Shown: positions 1 through 6,094 of the stretch, in pieces | How the letters are laid out: every line of letters starts with the position of its first letter | Numbering within the stretch: position 1 is the stretch's first letter | NCBI GenBank assembly: GCA_015520535.1 | Contig: WAPZ01000436.1 | Coordinates: 1-6,216, forward strand | DNA length: 6,216 nucleotides | Source: Candidatus Heimdallarchaeota archaeon | Lineage (GTDB): Archaea > Asgardarchaeota > Heimdallarchaeia > Hodarchaeales > S146-22 | Direction: 5' to 3' | The notes under the pieces: generated by a model | The model's database searches: none | The model's input: only the letters and a program-made list of their open reading frames with translations | What the model was told of the DNA's origin: nothing | Translations under genes and position numbers: made by a program

Positions 1-938
1 ACGGAATTGTTCTCGCATTATTATATCTTCTTGCCACTATTGTGGGATATCTCAAAATAAATTTGTATTTACAAGTTGCCATTCTTGCAGTTGCCACTGC
101 ATGCGGTGTCATCTTTTTTTTAGTAGTGCTACAATTGCTTAATTTTTTTAAGATAAATAATGTAATATTATTTATTATTGTAGCTTTATTTGATCAAGTT
201 TTTTACATGATGGGGCCTTTTTCGACGCCATATGACACATTAAGTGGTGTGTTTCTCTTTTTTGTGGTTTTTCTTCTGCTAATCATACTTTTTAACATGT
301 TCAAAGGCGTTGAATTGTCAAATTATCAAAAATCGGATGAAAAGACCGCTAATGACTCGTTATTGGCTATTGTGGTTGGTCTTGCCCTTGGCTTCTTTTT
401 TACGCTATATATTCTTTTTTTTGAACCAATTTGGGTTTTTGGTTTGTGGACTCAAACTAATGTTTTCCTTGTTGTCATTTCTTCAATTATCGCTATATGG
501 TGTGGCTTTGTTATTTATTACATCCTTGAATACAACATTGTCTCACTCAACATTGAGTCTCGTTATCTAATCTTGATCACCGGGGTATTTTTGATCCTTA
601 GTATAATCGATATACTTTATTTAGGCAATATATTTAATATTTTGAGTTATTTTATTGCAACTTTTTCATTTTGGGTGCTTTCTTTCTTTTTCTTTGATTT
701 GCAGCGAGAAACTACACGCCAAAGTCAACAATCGTCTTTTTATCTCTCAGTAACACTTTCTTTCTTTGTGACCGTTCTTTTGACGTTTTTCTTGATCTTC
801 ACAGTAACATACGCCGCAACAATTGGCTTTTTCAGAGAAAAAGACGAGATAATTGTGTTTTTAACTATGTTGTCTTATGCGGCTTTAGTGGTTTTGTTTG
901 ATGTGCTTGTTAATCGGAGGATGGTGAAAACAGTATGA
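1..938 (+). CDS. Multi-spanning membrane protein, 5' end outside window; putative membrane half of a Cwh43/PGAP2IP-like pair
   Basis: The frame is open from base 3 to the TGA at 936-938. A GTG at 42 could act as a start, but the preceding codons (GIVLALLYLLATIV) already encode a membrane helix, so the gene almost certainly begins left of the window. About ten hydrophobic segments are visible, joined by short loops. The longest soluble stretch is the charged loop KGVELSNYQKSDEKTANDS. The C-terminus is a short basic tail (NRRMVKTV), which would favour a cytoplasmic end by the positive-inside rule. No catalytic motif is evident. The stop overlaps the ATG of the next gene (ATGA), implying translational coupling. 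That gene encodes an EEP domain resembling the C-terminal half of eukaryotic Cwh43, a protein whose N-terminal half is a multi-TM region. I therefore infer that this is the separate membrane partner. Sequence homology to the Cwh43 membrane region is not something I can show by eye. Its T-rich composition follows from Phe/Leu/Ile/Val content. Confidence 0.8.
   Translation, partial: GIVLALLYLLATIVGYLKINLYLQVAILAVATACGVIFFLVVLQLLNFFKINNVILFIIVALFDQVFYMMGPFSTPYDTLSGVFLFFVVFLLLIILFNMFKGVELSNYQKSDEKTANDSLLAIVVGLALGFFFTLYILFFEPIWVFGLWTQTNVFLVVISSIIAIWCGFVIYYILEYNIVSLNIESRYLILITGVFLILSIIDILYLGNIFNILSYFIATFSFWVLSFFFFDLQRETTRQSQQSSFYLSVTLSFFVTVLLTFFLIFTVTYAATIGFFREKDEIIVFLTMLSYAALVVLFDVLVNRRMVKTV
923..937 (+). 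promoter_or_regulatory. Shine-Dalgarno GGTGA and coupled ATGA start for the EEP gene
   Basis: GGTGA at 923-927 lies 7 nt before the ATG at 935 and matches the complement of the archaeal 16S 3' end (UCACCUCC). A second partial match, GGAGG, lies at 916-920. The ATG shares bases with the upstream TGA, so this site both supports the chosen start and suggests stop-start coupling. This argues against the two ORFs being a sequencing-broken single gene. Confidence 0.7.
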
Positions 939-1741
939 ATCTAATGCAAAAAATCCAAATTCAGTTGGTTGTTATTTTAGGCGTGTTAATTCTTTTATTA
1001 GCATCATATTACGTGTTCTTTACCCCTTCTATTCCAGAAAATCCACCCACCTTAACTGTTGTAACTTATAATGTGCATCAAGGGTTAGACGCGTATGGAT
1101 GGAACAATTTTGCCGCGGTAGCTAAAGTAATAAAGGCGTTAAATGCTGATATAGTAGGGTTACAAGAATCTGATACCGCACGTGTTACCTCGGCTAATCA
1201 AGATATTGTTCATTATTTAGCAGAAAAGCTCAATTATTATGCATATTATGGCCCACCAACATCCGAACAAACATTTGGTGTGGCGCTTCTGTCAAGATTT
1301 CCCTTAAAAAACACCCAATATCATCTATTAGAAAGTCCAACTGAGCAACGTGTGTTATTAACAGCTGAAATAACGGTGAATAATACGAAAATAACTATTG
1401 GCGTGGCACATATCGGTTTGACGGTTGAAGAACGCACTATACAAACGAAAGAGATTCTTTCAATCATGCAAAAGATAAATACACCTAAAATTCTTCTTGG
1501 AGACTTTAATTATTTGCCAAACTCGACCGTGGTCACATTAGTTCTTCAAGAGTTTCAAGATGCATATTTAACAGCACACAATACGACCACTCATGTATTA
1601 ACCTGGAGTTCAACAAAGCCACAAGAACCGAATGACCGAATTTTTCTTTCCAAGCACTTCATCGTTTTAGATAGCGATATCTATCAATCGACAGCGTCAG
1701 ACCATTTCCCACTTTATGCATTTATTAAACTGCGGTCATAA
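935..1741 (+). CDS. Membrane-anchored endonuclease/exonuclease/phosphatase (EEP) family protein, Cwh43/PGAP2IP-like
   Basis: The protein has 268 residues. One hydrophobic segment (about residues 11-29) anchors it, and a Pro-rich linker (about 31-38) leads into a complete EEP (DNase I-like) domain from about residue 40 to the end. The family's metal and catalytic positions are all recognisable: N46 in TYNVHQG, E78 in GLQESD, H159 in VAHIG, D190 and N192 in LLGDFN, D234 in NDRIF, and D256-H257 in SDHFP. An active phosphodiesterase or phosphatase is therefore likely, with the domain probably outside the cytoplasmic membrane. The stretch around residues 72-120 (ADIVGLQESDTAR, a spaced N-x-D, LNYYAYYGP, FGVALLSRFP) resembles, from memory, the EEP half of Cwh43/PGAP2IP proteins, which remodel GPI lipids in eukaryotes. 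In an archaeon the substrate is unknown; a polar ether-lipid headgroup such as an inositol lipid is a reasonable guess. It overlaps the upstream membrane gene by 4 bp. Alternatives are a generic EEP hydrolase or an extracellular nuclease. Confidence 0.85.
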   Translation: MNLMQKIQIQLVVILGVLILLLASYYVFFTPSIPENPPTLTVVTYNVHQGLDAYGWNNFAAVAKVIKALNADIVGLQESDTARVTSANQDIVHYLAEKLNYYAYYGPPTSEQTFGVALLSRFPLKNTQYHLLESPTEQRVLLTAEITVNNTKITIGVAHIGLTVEERTIQTKEILSIMQKINTPKILLGDFNYLPNSTVVTLVLQEFQDAYLTAHNTTTHVLTWSSTKPQEPNDRIFLSKHFIVLDSDIYQSTASDHFPLYAFIKLRS

Positions 1742-1760
1742 GAAAGAAATAAATAGAGCG

Positions 1761-1805
1761 GATTAGGAAGAAAACTTGGACTAATCTACAAATTTTTTCT
1801 TTTTT
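1761..1805 (+). terminator. Putative terminator: stem-loop plus T-tract after the membrane/EEP pair
   Basis: GATTAG at 1761-1766 and CTAATC at 1781-1786 form a perfect 6-bp inverted repeat with a 14-nt loop. A broken T-tract follows at 1793-1805 (T6, C, T6). The element sits 20 bp after the EEP stop. In archaea the T-tract alone can end transcription; the stem is short and AT-rich, so its role is uncertain. Confidence 0.5.
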
Positions 1806-1868
1806 GAGGGGGAATGAGTCATTAAACCTAAATTAATTCATGAGCGTGAGTTTTTAGCTGCCTATATT
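1806..1868 (+). other. Probable missed N-terminal coding extension and ribosome-binding tract of the methyltransferase
   Basis: The methyltransferase frame is open from 1818 (after a TGA at 1815-1817) to the annotated ATG at 1869, encoding VIKPKLIHEREFLAAYI. This fits the first helix of a NusB-like domain. The only strong Shine-Dalgarno-like run nearby is GAGGGGG at 1806-1812, too far (56 nt) to serve the ATG at 1869. The in-frame ATT at 1821 is 8 nt after that run. An out-of-frame ATG at 1814 reads only M-S-H-stop. Translation may start at a non-standard codon (AUU at 1821), or a one-base assembly error or mutation may separate ATG 1814 from the gene. Confidence 0.45.
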
Positions 1869-3185
1869 ATGACGTATGCCCAAGAATCTCAGTGTTCGCT
1901 TCGTAATGCTATGAAAAAATTAAAAGATTTTGGCATTACCGATGTGAAATTGCATTCGACTGTGTATGCATTAGTTTTTGAATCTATGCGACGAAAAAGT
2001 GTTTTAACTCGACTTTTGCATGAAAGTAGCAAAAAAGGAACGGTTTCCTTAGCAAATCCTTTTTTAAGGAATTTAACATTTGTTGCTATTTATAGAATAG
2101 TGTTTGAGAAAATTCCCAGTCCGTTGGTTCAAACAACAATTTTACAACATTTAAAGCGACTAGAAAACGTCAATGAAAGGCAATATCACACCATCAAAAC
2201 TGTGCTTTCGACAGTAAATAGTAATAGCTTTAATAGTTTGTTAAAAAACGTGAAAGATGAAGTTGAACGATTTTCACTGCAGTATTACCATCCCACGTGG
2301 CTCACTCGGGATTTACTTCAATGGTATGATCAGACATTTATCAGAAGCCTTTATGAGGCGAATAATCAACCACTTCCGCGATATATACGCTTGAATACCT
2401 TGATTCCAATTGACGACATTTTAGCTGAATTAAAAGATGAAGGTGTGAAATTTGTTCGTGATCCTCTTCTTCCGGATGTAGTGAAAGTTCAAGAGACGGC
2501 ACTTCCCTTGCCGCGTTTAGAATCTTCCAAAAAAGGATATTACTATTTACAAGACAGAGGAAGTGCCTTTATTTCACATGTCCTAGATCCGCAACCGGGT
2601 GAAGTCATTTTAGATGCATGTGCGGCACCAGGTGGAAAAACAACACATATAGCGGCTTTAATGCAAAATCAAGGTACAATCATTGCAACAGATAATAGAA
2701 AACCTCGATTACAAGAATTAAAAAAGAAGTTAACGCAATTCAATATAAAAAATGTAAAGCCCGTTTATGCAGATGTGCGGGAACCCTTACCCGCTGCTGC
2801 TGATCAAATATACGATCGAATTTTATTAGATGCGCCGTGCTCAAGTAGTGGTACGTTCCCACAACGACCAGAAGTTAAATGGCGAATTCAACGTCACAAC
2901 TTAAAATATATGGCAAATCAGCAACTTAAAATGCTGACTAATCTTTCTCGTTACCTTAAGACCGGCGGAAGACTCACTTACGTAACCTGTTCGATTCATC
3001 CAATTGAAAACGAATTTGTGATCTTAAACTTCTTAAAAGAACATAAAGCGTTTAAATTAGTGGATTTTCCTTTATGGTTGGGCATTCCAAGTCCAATTAA
3101 AGAGATTGGCAAAAAAGGACAGCGTCTTTATCCTCATATCTCGGAATCAGAAGGCTTTTCAATCTTTGTTCTCGAAAAAAGATGA
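1869..3185 (+). CDS. RsmB/NSUN-family RNA (cytosine-5-)-methyltransferase with NusB-like N-terminal domain
   Basis: This cytoplasmic enzyme transfers a methyl group from S-adenosylmethionine to C5 of cytosine in rRNA or tRNA. From the ATG at 1869 it has 438 residues. Residues 1-130 are helical and NusB-like. Residues about 133-180 (RFSLQYYHPTWL, then IRLNTL) match the linker region typical of RsmB and NSUN proteins. The Rossmann-fold catalytic domain follows: motif I DACAAPGGKT (249-258), acidic D275 in ATDNRKPR, D302 in YADVRE, motif IV DAPCSSSGT (321-329, C324 assisting product release) and motif VI VTCSIHPIENE (C374, the family's nucleophile). Both catalytic cysteines are present, so it should be active. 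The architecture is that of bacterial RsmB (16S m5C967), but many archaea carry NusB-linked paralogues and the target base cannot be read from sequence. The start is doubtful: the ATG lacks a Shine-Dalgarno and the NusB-like domain seems to begin about 17 codons earlier. The 3' end overlaps the convergent RNase D gene. Confidence 0.93.
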   Translation: MTYAQESQCSLRNAMKKLKDFGITDVKLHSTVYALVFESMRRKSVLTRLLHESSKKGTVSLANPFLRNLTFVAIYRIVFEKIPSPLVQTTILQHLKRLENVNERQYHTIKTVLSTVNSNSFNSLLKNVKDEVERFSLQYYHPTWLTRDLLQWYDQTFIRSLYEANNQPLPRYIRLNTLIPIDDILAELKDEGVKFVRDPLLPDVVKVQETALPLPRLESSKKGYYYLQDRGSAFISHVLDPQPGEVILDACAAPGGKTTHIAALMQNQGTIIATDNRKPRLQELKKKLTQFNIKNVKPVYADVREPLPAAADQIYDRILLDAPCSSSGTFPQRPEVKWRIQRHNLKYMANQQLKMLTNLSRYLKTGGRLTYVTCSIHPIENEFVILNFLKEHKAFKLVDFPLWLGIPSPIKEIGKKGQRLYPHISESEGFSIFVLEKR

Positions 3186-4499
3186 GTGGAAGAGGTTTTC
3201 GGCTATTTGTAAAAGGCGATCTCCGAAAAGATCCCAGTGTGCAAGTCCAAAATCTTTAATACGCGGTCGTCGGTAAAGATTTTTTAATCCGAGTCTAGCC
3301 ATCTCTTTTAATGCGTCTTTAGAGGCAATAATATCCGGGTCTAAGGAAAAATCCTCCGCAAGTCTTTTTCGTGTTTCAATAAGTATATAGTAAAACTTTT
3401 TTTGCATTGGTGTAAATTTAACATCGTTTTTATTCTTTTTTTCCGTTATCCATCGTTTTTTCATTGAAATTAACGGGGCATTTTCAATTTCCTTTTTATA
3501 AAGAGTTAAAACTTTTTTTTCAGGTAACGCGTTTATAGATTTGATCGTTTCAATAAATTGGTGTAATAAATCCTTCGGAAACATTTTTGGATGCCGTTCT
3601 ATATGTGGAAACATTTTTTTTAGTTCATCTTCAGTTTTTGGTAGTATTTTAACTATTTTTACCAGTTGTTCTTTCCTAAAAAGGAACCATGGCGGGCGAT
3701 CTACTTTTTCAGCCATTTTTTCATGAAGAATCCATAAACGTCGAAGTAATAGTTGTTGTCGAGGTGTTAAGTCCGGGTTTTGTTGCAACACGGCTTGATA
3801 TAACTCATAATTCACAGTTACTTTTTGTGGTTGGGTTCGTTCAGTGAATTCAAAGAGTTCGTGGGCTAATGCTAATCTTCCCGCTTTTTGGAGTTCAAAC
3901 GTGAGAATGTGATAAAGGGTGGGTAGAAAATGTACATCCAGTTGTGCATATAGTACCATGTCTGTCGGTAGCGGTCGTTTGCCCCAATTCTTTTTTTGAG
4001 ACTTTTTGTTGAGAGTGATGCCGAAATAATGTTTAACTACTTTTTCTAATCCCAAAAAAGAATGTCCCATACAACGCATGGCAATGGAGGTATCAAAAAT
4101 GTTTTTCACACGGACATTAAATTCTCGCTTTAAATCGGCAATGTCTTGCCGTCCATCGTGAAAGACTTTTGTGATTCGTGGATTAGAAAAGATTTGCTGC
4201 AAAAATTTAGTTAATGTGCGTTTTTTTAAACGTAAAGGATCGATTAACCAAATTTTCTCGGCTATATTCAATTGAATTAAGGTTGTACGTGGATAATAAC
4301 GATAAAGTCGATCAGATTCCAGATCGACCGCTATAACATTTGTTGCCAGTAATTCTTCACGTATTTGTGCTATGTCTTTCGGTTTTGTTGCCCAGTGAGG
4401 TGGATTAACGACGTTAGGTGGTGTCCATTGCGGATAACGGGGTGTAAAAGAAAACGTGACGGGATATACTCCTGAAATCGAGTTTGATGAGGCGGTCAC
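3159..4499 (-). CDS. rnd: RNase D-like DEDDy 3'-5' exoribonuclease with two HRDC-like domains
   Basis: Ribonuclease D trims the 3' ends of tRNA precursors and other small RNAs in the cytoplasm using two metal ions. Counting from the GTG at 4499, the 446-residue protein shows Exo I as DLE (D59, E61), Exo II as HDGRQD (D119) and Exo III as YAQLD (Y184, D188), the full DEDDy set. A W-x-x-RPL element (W172) precedes Exo III as in RNase D. Two C-terminal helical regions follow: one from about residue 244 to 323 with the HRDC-typical RPPWFLF-type segment, and one from about 370 to 440 (RLAEDFSLDPDIIAS). This matches the bacterial RNase D layout rather than eukaryotic Rrp6. The frame runs up to a TTG at 4565, but that lies inside the upstream phosphatase gene and has no Shine-Dalgarno. 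GTG 4499 (AGGTTGA 9 nt before) or TTG 4511 (AAGGAA before) are better starts. The 37-bp gap to the phosphatase suggests cotranscription. Confidence 0.9.
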   Translation of the reverse strand: MTASSNSISGVYPVTFSFTPRYPQWTPPNVVNPPHWATKPKDIAQIREELLATNVIAVDLESDRLYRYYPRTTLIQLNIAEKIWLIDPLRLKKRTLTKFLQQIFSNPRITKVFHDGRQDIADLKREFNVRVKNIFDTSIAMRCMGHSFLGLEKVVKHYFGITLNKKSQKKNWGKRPLPTDMVLYAQLDVHFLPTLYHILTFELQKAGRLALAHELFEFTERTQPQKVTVNYELYQAVLQQNPDLTPRQQLLLRRLWILHEKMAEKVDRPPWFLFRKEQLVKIVKILPKTEDELKKMFPHIERHPKMFPKDLLHQFIETIKSINALPEKKVLTLYKKEIENAPLISMKKRWITEKKNKNDVKFTPMQKKFYYILIETRKRLAEDFSLDPDIIASKDALKEMARLGLKNLYRRPRIKDFGLAHWDLFGDRLLQIAENLFHSSFFENKD

Positions 4500-4536
4500 T
4501 TTATTTTTCAACCTATATTTCCTTGTGAAATATTTT

Positions 4537-5427
4537 TTATGCGACGATGTGGAGAAAATCCTCAATTAATCTATTGTTTGCGGCGGCTATAACAGAATAC
4601 CGTGTTGAAAGGCTTACTGGAATTGATAGAAAGGCATTCGGATCATAAGCGGTATTATTTTCTTTGATATGGTCAAGAATATTCATAATTGATTTGTCGG
4701 TTAGAAAAACACTGCCGCCGGCTTCTTTAATCAATAAAATTGATGGTGCGATATCATATATAGAGAGTCGTCCTCGGATGTCAATGTACATGTCAATACG
4801 TCCTTCAGCTACATATGCTAATTCTAGAGAAGCACTGCCAAAATTACGGAGTTGGTGTGTTGCGGCGATTTTTGGCATTAATCTAAGCCCCCGTTGATCG
4901 GTATAAAGTACCGTAAGCGGTTTTTTTTGTGTTAACGTTTGTGTTTTAATCGTTTTTCCATTTTTTTCGGCTTTTTCTCCTTTAATTGCGATGTATTGAT
5001 CGCCAGTTCCAATATCATAGATGGCACCACATTGGAGGTGTCGAAAGGTTGGTATTTTTTCGTCTTCAGCGGCTTTTCCTATAGCCAAAGCAATGGTGGA
5101 AAATGGAATGTTTCTTTTTAAGTTTGTAGAACCATCAATTGGATCTAAAACTATGATATACTTTTCATCGGCAGTGGTTTTACCAAAGTATCGCGGGCTT
5201 CCATATTCCTCTGCCAGAAAGACGCCGTGAATTCCCATTCTTTCCAATTGCTCAAATAAGAAATTTTCTAACATGATATCAATGTAAAGACTTTTCTGTC
5301 CCTTGCTGTTTGTTTTTATTTCTTTTAGCGCTTGTGGTTCCTTAATAATTTCATGATACTTTTGAATTAAGGCTGGAAAAAGAACGTCTAGTAGTTTTTT
5401 GCAATCGTTAGTCATTTGAAGCACCAT
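4537..5427 (-). CDS. suhB: Inositol-1-monophosphatase / fructose-1,6-bisphosphatase (archaeal type)
   Basis: This Mg2+-dependent cytoplasmic phosphatase hydrolyses inositol 1-phosphate and, in archaeal homologues, often fructose 1,6-bisphosphate, linking inositol supply and gluconeogenesis. From the ATG at 5427 it has 296 residues, near the usual 250-280. Metal-binding signatures are in order: AEE (E73-E74), DPIDGSTN (D95, D98, preceded by IIVL) and the late YDIAPS (D225), followed by LLIKEAGG. The flanking DIRGRL (216-221) is typical of the archaeal branch. The frame extends 30 codons further to a GTG at 5517, but that stretch is AT-rich promoter-like DNA; ATG 5427 has GTGA 5 nt before it and AGG just upstream. 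Tyr replaces the common Trp before D225, and Pro228 replaces the usual small residue, so activity is likely but substrate choice is open. It leads the minus-strand pair with RNase D and diverges from the Cys-cluster gene. Confidence 0.92.
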   Translation of the reverse strand: MVLQMTNDCKKLLDVLFPALIQKYHEIIKEPQALKEIKTNSKGQKSLYIDIMLENFLFEQLERMGIHGVFLAEEYGSPRYFGKTTADEKYIIVLDPIDGSTNLKRNIPFSTIALAIGKAAEDEKIPTFRHLQCGAIYDIGTGDQYIAIKGEKAEKNGKTIKTQTLTQKKPLTVLYTDQRGLRLMPKIAATHQLRNFGSASLELAYVAEGRIDMYIDIRGRLSIYDIAPSILLIKEAGGSVFLTDKSIMNILDHIKENNTAYDPNAFLSIPVSLSTRYSVIAAANNRLIEDFLHIVA

Positions 5428-5432
5428 TGCAG

Positions 5433-5442
5433 TCACTTTCCT
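5433..5442 (-). promoter_or_regulatory. Ribosome-binding site deciding the phosphatase start
   Basis: On the minus strand AGG (5442-5440) and GTGA (5436-5433) precede the ATG at 5427, the latter by 5 nt. Both pair with the archaeal 16S tail. The upstream alternative GTG at 5517 has no comparable match and would add about 30 residues not seen in this family. Confidence 0.55.
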
Positions 5443-5462
5443 ATGTAAACATTTTTTGTTTG

Positions 5463-5480
5463 TGCTTAAAAAAATAAGCA
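5463..5480. repeat. Inverted repeat TGCTTA-N6-TAAGCA in the divergent promoter
   Basis: The arms at 5463-5468 and 5475-5480 are perfect 6-bp complements separated by AAAAAA. It lies about 15 bp left of the plus-strand TATA element and overlaps the likely core promoter of the phosphatase. This spacing would suit a dimeric helix-turn-helix repressor, but the AT-rich context makes a chance palindrome possible. Confidence 0.4.
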
Positions 5481-5536
5481 AGTGTAAAAGAAAACTATAA
5501 AAAAATCGGGAAGACACACGTTATTGTCAAACATTT

Positions 5537-5550
5537 GGAGCTTGCTGATG
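5537..5550 (+). promoter_or_regulatory. Shine-Dalgarno GGAG for the Cys-cluster gene
   Basis: GGAG at 5537-5540 stands 7 nt before the ATG at 5548. It selects this start over the in-frame TTG at 5524 and TTG at 5542. The TTG at 5524 would also lie at or upstream of the predicted transcription start near 5526. Confidence 0.65.
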
Positions 5551-6063
5551 TCAATGAAGACACAAATCATTAAAAATCCAGAAGAAGAGCCAATCCAATA
5601 TGTCATGAAGAAAGTATCTCAGTTTCAAGAAGTTATCTGCCGAACAAAGGGTATGATCGAATTTCCGTGTGTAGTATGCCCATTAATTGAGCAATGTGAA
5701 CAGCAATTGCTTAAAATAGTCGAATGGGAGACCGCTGAAGTGCGTTATACCGATAATACCTTAATTTTATCCTTAAAGTTTACCTTTAATGATGATGTTG
5801 AAAAATTCATCTTTACTCGCTTTCGAATTTCGTTGTCCGAAGAAAATATACCTTTTGTCCAAGTCATGCGTGAACCTGAAGACCCAAAATTCGATATTTC
5901 ATTTTTTGTAGCCCGTGAACGCGTAAACTCAGCTGAGGCAAAAGAACGGTTAGAATCTTTTTTAATGAAATTAACGCGGAATTTTCAACAAGTAATTCAA
6001 CATACTAAATTTCAATTGAACCGTATCATACGGAAAGAAACTGCAAACCTAATCCGAGTTTAA
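5548..6063 (+). CDS. Hypothetical protein with N-terminal four-cysteine (Zn or Fe-S) cluster
   Basis: I do not recognise this 171-residue protein. From the ATG at 5548 it has a polar N-terminus, a helix (about 15-30), then four cysteines, the only ones in the protein: C31, C41, C44, C50 (C-x9-C-x2-C-x5-C). A charged alpha/beta region follows (about 55-135), with alternating strands such as LILSLKFTF and FTRFRISL, and a long amphipathic helix rich in Lys, Arg and Gln (about 128-168). There is no signal peptide or membrane segment, so it is cytoplasmic. The segment FPCVVCPLIEQC resembles the PC-x-x-CP-x4-C motif of the RNA polymerase III subunit RPC34/RPC6 Fe-S region, but the downstream fourth cysteine expected there is absent and C31 may replace it. 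Its own TATA box, Shine-Dalgarno and terminator make it monocistronic. It ends with tandem stops (TAATAA). An RNA- or DNA-binding role is possible but unproven. Confidence 0.8.
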   Translation: MSMKTQIIKNPEEEPIQYVMKKVSQFQEVICRTKGMIEFPCVVCPLIEQCEQQLLKIVEWETAEVRYTDNTLILSLKFTFNDDVEKFIFTRFRISLSEENIPFVQVMREPEDPKFDISFFVARERVNSAEAKERLESFLMKLTRNFQQVIQHTKFQLNRIIRKETANLIRV

Positions 6064-6071
6064 TAAAATGC

Positions 6072-6094
6072 TTTTTTTGGTTTTTATCTTTTTT
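6072..6094 (+). terminator. Oligo-T terminator after the Cys-cluster gene
   Basis: Three closely spaced T-runs (T7 at 6072-6078, T5 at 6081-6085, T6 at 6089-6094) begin 9 bp after the stop codon, with no strong stem before them. Clustered T-runs like this are the typical archaeal termination signal. Confidence 0.65.

Larger units (their letters stand above)
5428..5547. promoter_or_regulatory. Divergent promoter region between the phosphatase and the Cys-cluster gene
   Basis: This 120-bp AT-rich spacer must hold promoters for both directions. On the plus strand, TATAAAAAAA at 5496-5505 is preceded by the purine-rich AAAAGAAAA, as expected for BRE plus TATA. It would place transcription start near 5526, giving a leader of about 20 nt. 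On the minus strand candidates are weaker: the reverse of the same TATA (TTTTTATAG) or the T-rich run near 5465-5477, the latter giving a short leader before ATG 5427. A 6-bp inverted repeat at 5463-5480 lies in the centre. Confidence 0.6.

Noticed and set aside
310..570. Plus-strand 86-codon ORF inside the membrane protein gene
   Set aside because: It is an out-of-frame shadow of a T-rich membrane gene whose own frame is open throughout.
915..940. Programmed -1 frameshift fusing the membrane protein and the EEP protein
   Set aside because: There is no proper X-XXY-YYZ slippery heptamer, and a correctly spaced GGTGA plus ATGA favours independent, coupled initiation.
3541..3726. Plus-strand 61-codon ORF opposite RNase D
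   Set aside because: Antisense shadow of the exonuclease gene; Ser/Phe/Cys-rich translation typical of reversed Lys-rich coding.
4664..5230. Three plus-strand ORFs (4664-4897, 4939-5121, 5021-5230) opposite the phosphatase gene
   Set aside because: They are antisense shadows of a conserved gene with intact motifs, and their translations match no recognisable fold.
1869..5427. Functional link between the IMPase (SuhB) and the NusB-like methyltransferase by analogy with E. coli SuhB-NusB rRNA antitermination
   Set aside because: Here the NusB-like region is fused to a methyltransferase and the genes are not cotranscribed; the analogy rests on names only.
5428..5517. Signal-peptide-like N-terminal extension of the phosphatase from GTG 5517 (FFYSFLLHLLIFL)
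   Set aside because: The hydrophobic residues come from T-rich promoter DNA; the start at 5427 has a Shine-Dalgarno and gives the family length.
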